64,000 nt of DNA from assembly GCF_016865365.1 (NCBI RefSeq), contig NZ_AP024469.1, positions 372,001-436,000 on the forward strand, in the 5' to 3' direction. Within the stretch, counting starts at the first letter, position 1. Every line of letters starts with the position of its first letter. Under the pieces are notes generated by a model. The model was given only the letters and a program-made list of their open reading frames with translations. It was not told the DNA's origin and made no database searches. Source of the stretch: Geobacter sp. SVR. Lineage in GTDB: Bacteria; Desulfobacterota; Desulfuromonadia; Geobacterales; Pseudopelobacteraceae. Both the position numbers and the translations under genes were made by a program. Of this stretch, positions 51,519 to 61,112 are shown piece by piece.

Positions 51519-53048
51519 ATGGTCCGTAACGAGTCTTCAGATGAAGTTCAGTCACTTGCCGAAACCGTCAAGACCGTTGCGCCGGCCAGCGCGGCGCCAG
51601 ACCCGTTTTCCGGCGAGCGGGTGAGGTCCTGGATAGCAGTTGCCATTCTGGTCTATTTCGGCTTTCGACTTTTCTACTACGCCACAAGCATCTCCCCTTA
51701 CGTGCCCCCCGACGAGATAACCCATCTCGGAAAATGCAGGATTTTCTCCACGTTCCTTTTCCTTGCGGAAAACTCATCCGAATCCTATCAGTACGGGCTG
51801 GTGACCAATACCCCCTGGCTCTACTACTGGATCATGGGTAAACTCCTGCACCTCAATTTCTTTGGGCTCTCCGACCTGGTGTTTCTGCGCCTTATGAACA
51901 TCCCGTTAGCGTTCGGGACGGTTTACTATGTCTGGCGACTGTTGAAGTTGTTGACGGACGACCGCCTGGCACAGGTGCTGCTGCTGACGGCAATGACCAA
52001 CACTATGATGTTCACCTTCCTCTCGGCGTCGGTTTCCTATGACAACCTGGCAAATCTGCTGGCGGCCATGTCCATCTACTATGCGTGCGTTTTCGTCAGG
52101 ACGCGCTTGGGGGATGCGCTGGCGATGTCTCTCGTTTGCCAGTTGGCGGGGTGTTTGACAAAAAATGCCCTGCTGCCTTTTGTGCTGATTCTGAACATCC
52201 TCGTTCTTGCATATGGGATAAAAGATATCAATAAACTGCCGGTCGCTTTGAGAGATTGGTTCAAGGGATCGGGGAAGCGTGCCATTGTCCTGTGTATGGC
52301 GCTGGCAATCGGGCTGGTACTGAACGCCCAGTTGTATGGCGGCAACTATCTTCGCTATGGAAAGCTCGATCCGGAGACGTTCGATGTGCTCCCGCTTGAA
52401 CAGGCGCTTCAGTATCGTCTGGCCGCCCGGACGCACATCTTTGACCGATTCCGCGAAGGGCGTCTCTCTCTCGAGCAGGCCTTTGCCATGGCCAACCGGA
52501 TCGAACACCCCGGCGATCGGGCGGACACGGTATATTTGATTGAAAATTATGTGGAGATGAAAAATCGAGGCATCCCCCTTATGGGACTAGGAGAATATCT
52601 GCCACTCTGGATCAGTCAAATGGCCGCAGGTACTTTCGGTATTTTTGGTCATCTGCAAATACCCAACTATTGGCCATTCATTGCGCCGTTTTTTCTGCTG
52701 GCACTGCTGGCCGTCATTGCTTTCGTCATGCGCTGGCGGCCGCGCGACGGGGGCAGGATTGCAGCTGGCCTAATCATAGTTGTTTTGGCCTATTCCTTCA
52801 TCCTCCTGTATTTCGTAAATTACAGAACCTACCGTGAGACCGGTGCATTTGGCATGGCGCTGCAGGGACGCTACATTTTTCCGGTAATCGGCCCCGTCTA
52901 TGTACTTGCAAGCTGCTATCTGATGCGATTGTCTCAGGGGCGGAGAGCACGGCTGGGGCTGTTGGGGCTGGCGGTGTTCATTTTCGTGATAAGTGATTTT
53001 CCATTTTTTCGGGTCGCCTCGACCCCTGAGTGGTTTATCCGACCCTAA
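51519..53048 (+). CDS. GT-C-like membrane glycosyltransferase (509 aa, second of pair)
   Basis: Paralog-like neighbour of the preceding gene: first loop PYVPPDEITHLGKCRIFSTF carries the D-E pair, followed by about twelve helices and ending RVASTPEWFIRP. GAGGAG lies 8 bases before ATG, and the gap to the previous stop is 9 bases, so it is co-transcribed. It converges with a minus-strand GT2 gene only 18 bases away with no clear terminator between. Confidence 0.77.
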   Translation: MVRNESSDEVQSLAETVKTVAPASAAPDPFSGERVRSWIAVAILVYFGFRLFYYATSISPYVPPDEITHLGKCRIFSTFLFLAENSSESYQYGLVTNTPWLYYWIMGKLLHLNFFGLSDLVFLRLMNIPLAFGTVYYVWRLLKLLTDDRLAQVLLLTAMTNTMMFTFLSASVSYDNLANLLAAMSIYYACVFVRTRLGDALAMSLVCQLAGCLTKNALLPFVLILNILVLAYGIKDINKLPVALRDWFKGSGKRAIVLCMALAIGLVLNAQLYGGNYLRYGKLDPETFDVLPLEQALQYRLAARTHIFDRFREGRLSLEQAFAMANRIEHPGDRADTVYLIENYVEMKNRGIPLMGLGEYLPLWISQMAAGTFGIFGHLQIPNYWPFIAPFFLLALLAVIAFVMRWRPRDGGRIAAGLIIVVLAYSFILLYFVNYRTYRETGAFGMALQGRYIFPVIGPVYVLASCYLMRLSQGRRARLGLLGLAVFIFVISDFPFFRVASTPEWFIRP

Positions 53049-53066
53049 GTACTGCTGGCATCAGGT

Positions 53067-54023
53067 TCACGAGCCGAAGTCACGCCCACTGATCTCCAGT
53101 TTTTTCACCCGGTACTGCACATCCTCCATCAGGCGTCTGTTTACCGCCAGCAGGTCCGCCAGGAACGCGGTCAGCATGGTCTGGAAGCCTATACCCAGAA
53201 GAATCGCCGCCAGAATCAGTGACTGGACGTGCCCTCTCCCTTCTCCCGCCAGCAGGTAATGCAGGTAGCGGCACCCGATCAGAAATCCGACCCCGGCGCA
53301 ACAGAGCCCGATCGACATGAAAAAGCGGAAGGCCTTGTAGACGACGAAGATGCGGGCCATGGTGATGCACGATTTCCGTATGTACGACGGGATGCCTTTC
53401 AGCAGCCGGGAGGGGCGTAACTCACCGTTGACGCGCACCGGCACCGAGGTGATGGCGATGTTCTTCTGCCCGGCCTGGATAATGGTTTCCAGGGTGTAGG
53501 TATAATCGTTGAACACGTTGAAGCGCAGGGCCGCCTCACGACTCATGGCGCGGAAGCCACTCGGGGCGTCCGGGATGGAGGTGCTGCTGACGAGTCTCAC
53601 AACGGCGCTGCCCGCCTTCTGGAGCAGTTTCTTGATGCCGGAAAAGGAGTCTATCGTACCGATGGGGCGGGCTCCCACCACCACGTCGGCCTTGCCCTCC
53701 AGAATCGGGACGACGAGCAGCGGAATGTCGGCTGCCACGTATTGGTTGTCGGCATCAGTATTGACGATCACGTCCGCGCCCAGCTTGACGGCGGCATCGA
53801 GCCCCGCTAGAAAGGCCCTGGCTAGCCCCTGGTTATTGGTGAAGCTGACTAAGTGATCCACCCCGTGCTTGCGAGCAATTTCCACCGTGTTGTCCGTGCT
53901 GCCGTCGTTGATGACCAGCCATTCGACGGTCTCGAAACCCGGAAGTTGGCGCGGCAGGTCCGCCAGGGTTATGGGGAGGATTTCTGCCTCATTGAGACAG
54001 GGTATCTGAATTATGAGTTTCAT
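53067..54023 (-). CDS. GT2 glycosyltransferase, dolichyl/polyprenyl-phosphate mannosyltransferase-like, with TM tail
   Basis: 318 aa. N-terminal GT2 catalytic domain: QIPCLNEAEILPITL, VINDGSTDNT, NTDADNQY (DXD) and GARPIGTIDSFSGIKKLLQKAGS. Two C-terminal membrane helices (FFMSIGLCCAGVGFLIGCRYL and LILAAILLGIGFQTMLTAFLADLLAV) anchor it. Such enzymes make the polyprenyl-phosphate sugar used by GT-C transferases, several of which are neighbours. Starts at ATG 54023, 22 bases after the GT-C gene upstream on this strand. Confidence 0.9.
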   Translation of the reverse strand: MKLIIQIPCLNEAEILPITLADLPRQLPGFETVEWLVINDGSTDNTVEIARKHGVDHLVSFTNNQGLARAFLAGLDAAVKLGADVIVNTDADNQYVAADIPLLVVPILEGKADVVVGARPIGTIDSFSGIKKLLQKAGSAVVRLVSSTSIPDAPSGFRAMSREAALRFNVFNDYTYTLETIIQAGQKNIAITSVPVRVNGELRPSRLLKGIPSYIRKSCITMARIFVVYKAFRFFMSIGLCCAGVGFLIGCRYLHYLLAGEGRGHVQSLILAAILLGIGFQTMLTAFLADLLAVNRRLMEDVQYRVKKLEISGRDFGS

Positions 54024-54045
54024 TGTTATCCAATATTAGAGTTTT

Positions 54046-55668
54046 TTACATTCCAAATCTTCGACGGTAGACGGTGATGAACGATTCGGACACGGGGGTG
54101 TAGCCAGTCGCCTGAGCACCCCAGTAATAGCGCGACGCTCCTCCAGTGTCGGAGATTTCGGTGATGCCGGTTCGTTCATAGAATTCCCTGATGTATTGCC
54201 CCCCCCATTCGATGACAGCCCGTTGCGAGTCCGGCCTTACCAGCCACGAATAGTCCACGTTGACCGCCACGATGTATCTCGGCCGCACGGCTTCGATCTC
54301 TCTGACCATAGCTTGCTGCATCGCTTCGGCATTACGGTGATTTTCCATCAGGCCATACATGTATATATGACCAGTGGCTGACATGCGCCCGGCATAGAAG
54401 CATATCTCGGGCTCTGAACCCAGGACCGCAATCCTATCCTCCGGTGAGGTATGTTCCCTGAGGTAGTGTGCAATGACCGGTGCCTCCGGGAAGGGGTTAA
54501 CACCATATGTAGCACGACTCACCTCTTCAGGGGAGAGAATGAAAAAATGCGAACGTTCGCTGAAAAGCCCATAGGCGATTGCCAGGAAAAAAAGGATAGC
54601 CGGGCCGTATGGCACTAGCCGTCCTTGCAGATCAGGGGGCATGACGTGCGGAACGGAGGTCAGCGCATATCCGATCAGGATCGAAACTGCGGGTAGCGTC
54701 ATGACAAAATAATGCTCGCGAAAATGCAGACCTGGACAGACCGCTAGAATGGAGCTGATGACGAGACCAATAACAAATGGACGCAGATTGCGGTTTCCTC
54801 TCTTTGAGACCAGAAAAACGAAACCGGCGATGGCCATGAGCCAGAGCGGAAGTTGGACCATGAATTTGACTAACGCCGTCATCAGGTTGTAGATCGCCGT
54901 ATCAAGCGGTACACCGGCAGCGTAGGTACTCGCGTAGGTGACGGTCCAAAACCAGAATTTTTCGAGTGCCCCGACTTGTGACAGCCAGAAAACTATGAGG
55001 ACGAATGGCAGGACCAGGCCGGCTAGGAAGAGCAAGCAGCTGCGTGTCAACGCTGTCGGCGAAACGGATGGGTTCAATCTGCCGTGCCGGATAAGGAGGA
55101 CAAGCCCGAAAATCGCCAAGAAAGCAGCATGCTGCTTTGTCGCGAATGCGAGCCCGAAACAGAGTCCGCTCACGAACAAAATGGGAGAGCGGGGGCATTC
55201 AAGACTGCGCAGCAGCAGGACTAAACCGGCTAGGGAAAAGAAAACGACAAGGTGAGTGGCATGGGCAAAGGCACCCAGAACAGATTGGCTGAGGGAGAGG
55301 AGTGCATAACTTGCACAGGCGATGAGTGCGGCGTTATTGTCCAGCAATCGCCGAGTCAGGAGATATACAAGAAAAATGTTGAGAACATTGACCAGTAACA
55401 AACCTGCGTGAATGCCCGAAGCTGTCTGGCCGAAAATCGTCATGAACAGGGCATACATTAGCCCTGCACCGGGCAACTTCATGGTGTAGACACTGGCATA
55501 GGGAGGGATGCCCTTGAGCAGAAGCTGCCCCATATAGGCGTATTCCCCCTCGTCCCGCTCAAGCGGGACCGGCAGGAGGCGAATGCGGACATAGGCGACC
55601 ACAGCGAGAACAACCAGCAGCAGAATCACATATGGGTATGTCGAAGCGCTTTTCGCTCCATCTCTCAT
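54046..55668 (-). CDS. ArnT/PMT-type (GT39/GT83-like) membrane glycosyltransferase
   Basis: About 540 aa, eleven or more helices. The first loop has the hallmark ERDEGEYAYMGQLLLKGIPPY motif of ArnT/PMT enzymes; a C-terminal periplasmic domain (from ~400) follows. ATG at 55668 is preferred because GAGGA lies 6 bases upstream; ATG at 55674 is too close to it. Only a few bases separate it from the stop of the TPR GT-C gene, so the two are coupled. Likely uses the lipid-sugar made by the adjacent GT2. Confidence 0.85.
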   Translation of the reverse strand: MRDGAKSASTYPYVILLLVVLAVVAYVRIRLLPVPLERDEGEYAYMGQLLLKGIPPYASVYTMKLPGAGLMYALFMTIFGQTASGIHAGLLLVNVLNIFLVYLLTRRLLDNNAALIACASYALLSLSQSVLGAFAHATHLVVFFSLAGLVLLLRSLECPRSPILFVSGLCFGLAFATKQHAAFLAIFGLVLLIRHGRLNPSVSPTALTRSCLLFLAGLVLPFVLIVFWLSQVGALEKFWFWTVTYASTYAAGVPLDTAIYNLMTALVKFMVQLPLWLMAIAGFVFLVSKRGNRNLRPFVIGLVISSILAVCPGLHFREHYFVMTLPAVSILIGYALTSVPHVMPPDLQGRLVPYGPAILFFLAIAYGLFSERSHFFILSPEEVSRATYGVNPFPEAPVIAHYLREHTSPEDRIAVLGSEPEICFYAGRMSATGHIYMYGLMENHRNAEAMQQAMVREIEAVRPRYIVAVNVDYSWLVRPDSQRAVIEWGGQYIREFYERTGITEISDTGGASRYYWGAQATGYTPVSESFITVYRRRFGM

Positions 55669-55677
55669 CCTCATTCC

Positions 55678-57477
55678 TCACCGATTTTTCTTCATTCTCC
55701 GGTATTCCCGTTCTTCCTTTTCCGCATCCGCCTGTCTGTTCATCATCTTGTACAGAAGCGCCAGATTGTAGGGTATGGCGGGATTGCCGGATTCCAGAGA
55801 GCGGGCTTTTTCGAAATAGGTGAGGGCGCCATTCAGATTTCCCTTTTCAGCCATAATGCCTCCCAAGTCGATCAGAGCCGGCACAAAGGTGGGTTCCATG
55901 CGCAAGGCCGCCCGGAAGAGCCGTTCCGCGCCGGCCAGATCCCCCCTGGCGGTCAGCTCTTCTCCCTGACGGCAGAGAGCAAGCGCCCGTTCCGTAAGCA
56001 TACTGAAAACCAGTGGGTTGATAGCCAGCGCCCTGTTACGGAAGCTCTGCGCCATTGCTTGATCCCCCATCTCCTCGCGAATCTTTGCGGACATGACCAG
56101 AGCTTCGAGGTTGGCTGGTTCCTGTTCCAGTTTCCTGGCTAGGAAGGGCAGGGCTTTGGCCGGCTTTCCCATGTCGATGAACATGGATGCAGATCCCATC
56201 AGCATCTCGACGTTTAAGTCCTTTTTGCCCGCGGCTTCCATCAGGTATGGTTCGGCAGCAGCAAATTCCCCCCGGTCGAAATGAAAAATACCGAGCCTCT
56301 GGAAACCGATGCTCATTGCCGGAGCATCCGCAACCATCCGGCTGAACAAAGTCTGCTCATTGCGCCAGTAGCCGTTCCTGTGGATGTCGAGCGCACCGTA
56401 GGTAATGAGCAGCAGGCCGAGCAGGGCAAGGGCCACTTTTCGTGGAGTGGAGCAGATGGCCCAGGCAAGCGCCAGACTGAAGCCGAAGGAAGCGAAGTAG
56501 GCATAGCGGTCAGCCATTTTGGTGATGCCGAGGGGCAGAATGGTGGATACCGGCAGGAGAAAGAGGAAAAAGACGATGGCAGCGTAGAGAAGCTCGCGTT
56601 TTCCTCGAAAACGATAAACCGCACCAGCAATGAGCGCGAGCAGACCAATGTCGCTCAGCAGCGACAGTATGCCCGGTCTATCGGCAACATCGTACATGAC
56701 CTTGATGTTGAACGGGTTGAGCATGTTCCAGAGATATGAGACGTATACCTGAGGGGCTGTCCAGACTGCACCGGTCAGATCGAGCCTGTTCACGATCCCC
56801 GCGCTCTGGACAGTAAACGCCCGCAACGAAAGGTAAACGCAGATCGCGGCCCCATAGGGTGCATATGTTCGCCACCCTGGTTTGTCCGAGGAGATGACCC
56901 GATCGTGCATGATGAAGATCACCGGCAGAAGGAGCGCGAATTCCTTGGAGAATATGGCTGGGACAAAGCACGCCAGAGCCGGCAGGTAGCGTTTGTTGAC
57001 ATGAAACAGCAGTGACAGTAATGCAAAGCAGGCGCAGAGCAGAGTATTGCGGCCCCCTGCGTGAAAATTGACAGTTTCGCCCGCTATCGGATGTAGCGCA
57101 AAGAGCAGCGCGGCGGCAAGCGCCAAGTCCTCCCGCGAAAACAGGCGCGCAACGACCCGGTAAAACAGCAAGGCCGTTGCGATATGCAGAAGGATATTGG
57201 TCAGAGTGAATCCGATGGGATTGAGCCCCCAAACTGCCCGGTCAATTGTAAAGGAAACATAGGTCAAAGGCCGGTAATACCCCGTGGGGCCGTCGGACAT
57301 GTCTTCGGAGACGAAGAATTTTGGAATGTTGGCAAGACTGGACGTAAGCGGATTATTGGCAATGATGTCGAAATCATCCCAGACGAAACCATGCCCGAGA
57401 ATGCTGCCGTATACCGCCGCAACCAGGATTGTGATGATACCCAGGGCATAGATGCGGCGTTGCGGAAAGTCGATCAT
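55678..57477 (-). CDS. GT-C membrane protein fused to TPR repeats (TMTC-like)
   Basis: 599 aa. N-terminal ~370 residues hold about ten helices with the TMTC-type first loop [17 protein letters not shown] and the [10 protein letters not shown] motif; the C-terminal ~220 residues are TPR repeats ([76 protein letters not shown]). The same architecture is known in protein O-mannosyltransferases of the TMTC class, so protein glycosylation is a reasonable inference. Overlaps the upstream GT2 gene by four bases (ATGA). Confidence 0.87.
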   Translation of the reverse strand: MIDFPQRRIYALGIITILVAAVYGSILGHGFVWDDFDIIANNPLTSSLANIPKFFVSEDMSDGPTGYYRPLTYVSFTIDRAVWGLNPIGFTLTNILLHIATALLFYRVVARLFSREDLALAAALLFALHPIAGETVNFHAGGRNTLLCACFALLSLLFHVNKRYLPALACFVPAIFSKEFALLLPVIFIMHDRVISSDKPGWRTYAPYGAAICVYLSLRAFTVQSAGIVNRLDLTGAVWTAPQVYVSYLWNMLNPFNIKVMYDVADRPGILSLLSDIGLLALIAGAVYRFRGKRELLYAAIVFFLFLLPVSTILPLGITKMADRYAYFASFGFSLALAWAICSTPRKVALALLGLLLITYGALDIHRNGYWRNEQTLFSRMVADAPAMSIGFQRLGIFHFDRGEFAAAEPYLMEAAGKKDLNVEMLMGSASMFIDMGKPAKALPFLARKLEQEPANLEALVMSAKIREEMGDQAMAQSFRNRALAINPLVFSMLTERALALCRQGEELTARGDLAGAERLFRAALRMEPTFVPALIDLGGIMAEKGNLNGALTYFEKARSLESGNPAIPYNLALLYKMMNRQADAEKEEREYRRMKKNR

Positions 57478-58283
57478 GATCTCATATCCTTTTGTGTGAA
57501 TGATTGCATGGTGGAGTCAGGATAACGAAGGGGGCCCACGTTGCGCTTCGGTCTATATCGCACCGACGACATCACCCCCCACCTGTTCAGCCTGAACTGC
57601 AGTGCCGTCCCCAGTACCCCCAGCCCATAGATTACGCTGCGCCGGAAGTTGATGGAGGATGCTTCCCCGAAGTATTTGGTGGGGCAGGAGAGTTCACCGA
57701 CCTTGAAATCGAACCAGACCATCTGGGCAATCATCTGGTTATCAAAGACAAAGTCATCCGAATTCACGTCCAGCGGCAGTTTTTCCAGCACATCCCGTGA
57801 AAAGGCCCGATAACCGGTGTGATACTCCGAGAATTTCTGGCCTAAGAGGATGTTTTCAACACAGGTAAGAAAGCGGTTGGCGATGTATTTGTAGAGCGGC
57901 ATGCCCCCCTTGAGCGCTCCAGTCCCAAGAATGCGGGAAGCGAGTACAGCGTCGAACTCCCCGTAGGCGATCATGGCAGCCATGGCAGTGACGAGCCGCG
58001 GTGTATACTGGTAGTCGGGGTGAACCATGACCACAATGTCGGCCCCTCTTTCCAGAGCGGTGCGGTAGCAGGTCTTCTGGTTGCCGCCATAACCGGTATT
58101 GTTTTTATGGATTATCGTGGTAATTCCCAGCTTTTGCGCCAGTTCAGCCGTTTTATCCCGGCTGCAGTCGTCCACCAGCACAATGTCATCGACCTCGGGA
58201 GGAATTTCCCGCCACGTATTCTCCAGGGTTTTCTCCGCATTATAGGCCGGCAGCACCACAACTATCTTTTTCCCGTTAATCAT
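57474..58283 (-). CDS. GT2 glycosyltransferase, polyprenyl-phosphate sugar synthase-like
   Basis: 269 aa soluble or peripheral enzyme. [26 protein letters not shown] and MVHPDYQY (the DXD-equivalent) define the catalytic core; the later [16 protein letters not shown] is the family acceptor loop. ATG at 58283 is preferred, with AGGAG 7 bases upstream; ATGs at 58289 and 58301 are alternatives. First gene of a four-gene minus-strand unit (GT2, TMTC-like, ArnT-like, GT2). Confidence 0.9.
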   Translation of the reverse strand: MINGKKIVVVLPAYNAEKTLENTWREIPPEVDDIVLVDDCSRDKTAELAQKLGITTIIHKNNTGYGGNQKTCYRTALERGADIVVMVHPDYQYTPRLVTAMAAMIAYGEFDAVLASRILGTGALKGGMPLYKYIANRFLTCVENILLGQKFSEYHTGYRAFSRDVLEKLPLDVNSDDFVFDNQMIAQMVWFDFKVGELSCPTKYFGEASSINFRRSVIYGLGVLGTALQFRLNRWGVMSSVRYRPKRNVGPLRYPDSTMQSFTQKDMRS

Positions 58284-58580
58284 CCACATGCTCCTGGACA
58301 TCCATCGTTCCGGCGGTTACGCACATCTATTCCGTCCATCGGTTCAATGGCTTTCGCACAACGTCTTCATCTATAACTCAAAATTGCGTCTCAAGGTAGC
58401 ATGGTTCCCGTACGGACGGCAAGGACTACTGGATGGAGGCGGGATACGTCCCCCTGCTGGCCGGAGGGATGAATGTATTGAAAATATCGGGAGTTTAGGG
58501 CTATAGTATAGCCGTGTGCACATGGAAAAAGGATTCATTGCAGCCAGTGCGTCCTTAAAGGGTTTAAAAGGGAGATCCTC
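58284..58580. other. Divergent promoter region, glycan unit / B12-radical SAM unit
   Basis: About 300 bases between divergent units. It holds the plus-strand promoter at 58478-58507. A 20-codon frame from ATG 58522 to TAG 58584 exists but lacks a ribosome-binding site. Confidence 0.45.
58478..58507 (+). promoter_or_regulatory. Promoter of the first B12-radical SAM gene
   Basis: TTGAAA (58478-58483), 18-base spacer, TATAGT (58502-58507), about 70 bases before the predicted translation start. Confidence 0.55.
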
Positions 58581-60053
58581 ATAGAAACAGCCGCCAGACC
58601 CAGGAAAGTCCTGTTTGTAACTCCCCCTTACCATAGTGGTGTGGATGAAATTGCTGGTCGCTGGATTCCCCTCGGCCTGCTCTATCTGGCCGGTGCCGTT
58701 CGCCAGGCTAATCTGGAGGCGGAAATCTACGATGCCATGGCCAAAGGGCACGGCTATCCGGAGATTGAAGGCCGTTTGCGTGCCTCCAGGGCGGATTACG
58801 TAGCCTCCACCGCGATCACCGCCACCATTAACGAAGCCGTCAAAACTCTCGAACTGGCAAAAAGGATCAAGCCGGATACCGTCACCATCCTGGGAGGGAT
58901 ACACCCGACCTTCATGTACGAGGAGGTGCTTTCGGGCTCTGCCGCCGTGGATTACGTCGTCATCGGCGAGGGGGAGGCGACGCTCCGCCACTTGCTGGAG
59001 GTACTGGAGGGTGGCGGAGACCCGGCAACGGTTCCCGGCGTCGCCTTCCGGCGGAGGGGCGAGCTCGTCGCCACCGGCCGGCGCCCGTTGATCGAGGCTA
59101 TCGATGACCTGCCGGTTGCCTGGGATCTTCTCGATTGGGACAATTATCCGAGCCTGGTGATCCCCGGTGCGCGCATGGGAGCAATCAGCACCTCACGCGG
59201 CTGCGGCCACGGCTGCCGATTCTGCTCGCAACAGATGTTCTGGGAGAAGTCCTGGCGCGCGCGCGATCCCCGCACGGTGGCTGACGAACTGGAACACCTG
59301 TACGGAACGTACCGGCTGAACGTTTTTCTGATTACCGATGAATACCCCACCAGCAGCCGGGAACGATGGGAAGCACTCCTCGACGAGATCATCGCCAGGG
59401 ACCTGCCGGTCCATCTGCTGATGGAAACCCGGGCCGCTGACATAATCCGGGACAGGGATATCATCGGGAAGTACCGAAAAGCGGGAGTCATCTATATTTC
59501 TCTGGGTATCGAAACAGCGGACCAGTCCGTTCTCGATGGGCTTGGAAAAGAGCAGACAGTGGAGGAAGCGCGGCAGGCATTCGATATCCTCCGCCAGCAG
59601 GAGATCGTGTCCGAGGCATCCTTTATGGTCGGCTTTCCCGGCGAAACCTCCGACAGCATCAAAAGGACCATGCAGCTGGCCCAGGATTTCAACCCGGACA
59701 TCGCCAACTTTTTCACCTATATCCCCTGGCCCTATGCGGATGGATACGACGAGCTCAAGCCGCTCATCCGGGTGCACGAGTACGGAAAATACAACATGGT
59801 CGATCCGGTCATCGAACCGAGCGCCATGAGCATGCTTCAGGTGGAAGTCGCCATAGCGGACGGCTATCGCCGTTTTTACATGGGCAAGATCATGGAATAC
59901 ATGACCATGAAGGCGACCTTCAAGCGGGATTACCTGATGCGCATCACCAAGCTGTTCATGGGCAGCTCGTTCGTCATGAGGAAGCTTGGAATCGGCATGC
60001 TCGGCAAGATCCCGGCCAAGGTGGCGGAAGTGAAAAGGAAATTCCGGGAGTGA
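58581..60053 (+). CDS. B12-binding-domain radical SAM protein 1 (no standard start codon at the homologous position)
   Basis: About 490 aa. N-terminal cobalamin-binding-like Rossmann domain (KVLFVTPPYHSG, ILGGIHPTFMYEE), radical SAM cluster C-x3-C-x2-C in TSRGCGHGCRFCSQQMFW (about residues 206-220) and a TIM-barrel body. The DxHxxG B12 motif is not seen. Its paralog is at 62393-63859. The frame needed for the conserved first strand begins upstream of the first standard start (GTG 58641). AGGGAG at 58569-58574 is placed for a codon at 58581, which is ATA. Either a rare ATA start is used or the protein starts at GTG 58641 without its first strand. Related enzymes methylate or couple unactivated carbons in lipids, sugars and tetrapyrroles. 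Confidence 0.83.
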   Translation: METAARPRKVLFVTPPYHSGVDEIAGRWIPLGLLYLAGAVRQANLEAEIYDAMAKGHGYPEIEGRLRASRADYVASTAITATINEAVKTLELAKRIKPDTVTILGGIHPTFMYEEVLSGSAAVDYVVIGEGEATLRHLLEVLEGGGDPATVPGVAFRRRGELVATGRRPLIEAIDDLPVAWDLLDWDNYPSLVIPGARMGAISTSRGCGHGCRFCSQQMFWEKSWRARDPRTVADELEHLYGTYRLNVFLITDEYPTSSRERWEALLDEIIARDLPVHLLMETRAADIIRDRDIIGKYRKAGVIYISLGIETADQSVLDGLGKEQTVEEARQAFDILRQQEIVSEASFMVGFPGETSDSIKRTMQLAQDFNPDIANFFTYIPWPYADGYDELKPLIRVHEYGKYNMVDPVIEPSAMSMLQVEVAIADGYRRFYMGKIMEYMTMKATFKRDYLMRITKLFMGSSFVMRKLGIGMLGKIPAKVAEVKRKFRE

Positions 60054-60067
60054 GATGAGGGGGAATC

Positions 60068-60376
60068 GTGCGGCCGCTTGAACTTGCTGATAAGATTGAC
60101 CAGGGACAGTCTCCCGTAGTGGTTGATGTCCGTACCGGCTTCGAGTACCGCTCCGGTCATATTCCCGGGGCGATCAGCGCGCCGATATGGAAAATCCTGT
60201 TGCGGCTCGCCCCGCTTCCGCGGGACAGAAACGTTGAGCTGGTCGTGTTGTGCGAGCTCGGCCCGCGTGCCTGGATGGGAAAGATCCTGCTCGGTTTCCT
60301 CGGCTTTCGCACGATCACACTGCTTGAAGGGCACATGGCCGGCTGGCGGCGCGCAAAACTACCTTTGGCCATGTGA
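60068..60376 (+). CDS. Rhodanese-like domain protein
   Basis: 102 aa single rhodanese domain: VVDVRTGFEYRSGHIPGAISAP at residues ~18-39 and the active-site loop LCELGPRAWMG with catalytic Cys near residue 62. It may carry sulfane sulfur or act as a phosphatase-like regulator. GTG at 60068 follows GAGGGGG. It is 14 bases after the radical SAM gene and 13 bases before the response regulator, so part of one operon. Confidence 0.85.
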   Translation: MRPLELADKIDQGQSPVVVDVRTGFEYRSGHIPGAISAPIWKILLRLAPLPRDRNVELVVLCELGPRAWMGKILLGFLGFRTITLLEGHMAGWRRAKLPLAM

Positions 60377-60389
60377 TCGGAGATATCGG

Positions 60390-61112
60390 ATGTTCCCACC
60401 AACCGGAAACCAGGGTACCGTGCTGATCGTGGAAGACGATCGCAATACGGCCGCTCTGGTTGCAACATATCTCGAACGTGAGGGATTCTCCACGGTGGTT
60501 GTCCACGATGGCGGCCGGGCTCTGCAGGCTGCCGGCCAATGCAACCCGATTTTCGTGATTCTGGACGTCATGCTGCCCACCATGGACGGCTGGGAGATCT
60601 GCCGGGCCCTGCGCAGGAATTCCGATGTGCCGGTGCTTATGCTGACGGCTCGGGAAGAGGAGATCGACCGGGTCACGGGGCTGGCGATGGGTGCCGACGA
60701 TTACGTGGTCAAACCCTTCAGCCCCCGTGAACTGGTGGAACGGGTCAAGGCGATCCTGCGCCGCAGCAGGCCGGCCATCCCGCGTCCGGCCGCCACTCTT
60801 TCCTTCGGCGGTTTGGAGCTCGATTCCGAGAAACACAAGGTAACCCGCGACGGCCGCCCGATTATGCTGACTTCATCGGAGTTCAAGATCCTGAGGGCGC
60901 TGATGGGATCGCCGGGAAAGGCCTTCTCCCGGGAGGAACTGCTGGATCAGTGCTACCGTCAGGGGGAAGCGGTCATCGACCGGGTCATCGACGTCCATAT
61001 CGGCAAGCTCCGGCAGAAGATCGAGGACGACCCTTCCCAGCCCCGTTTCATCCAGACGGTGCGGGGACACGGATACAGGTTCAGCGAAGAAGAGGGGGAG
61101 CGGGAAGCATGA
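60390..61112 (+). CDS. OmpR-family response regulator
   Basis: 240 aa. Receiver with phosphoacceptor D59 (VILDVMLPTMDG) and K108 (VVKPFSPRE), then a winged-helix DNA-binding domain from about residue 140 (LTSSEFKILRALMGSPGKAFSREELL, VDVHIGKLRQKIEDDP, VRGHGYRF). ATG at 60390 has CGGAG upstream; the longer frame overlaps the rhodanese gene. Stop overlaps the kinase ATG (ATGA). The four TTTAC repeats at 11-bp spacing downstream of this operon are a likely binding site. Confidence 0.93.
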   Translation: MFPPTGNQGTVLIVEDDRNTAALVATYLEREGFSTVVVHDGGRALQAAGQCNPIFVILDVMLPTMDGWEICRALRRNSDVPVLMLTAREEEIDRVTGLAMGADDYVVKPFSPRELVERVKAILRRSRPAIPRPAATLSFGGLELDSEKHKVTRDGRPIMLTSSEFKILRALMGSPGKAFSREELLDQCYRQGEAVIDRVIDVHIGKLRQKIEDDPSQPRFIQTVRGHGYRFSEEEGEREA

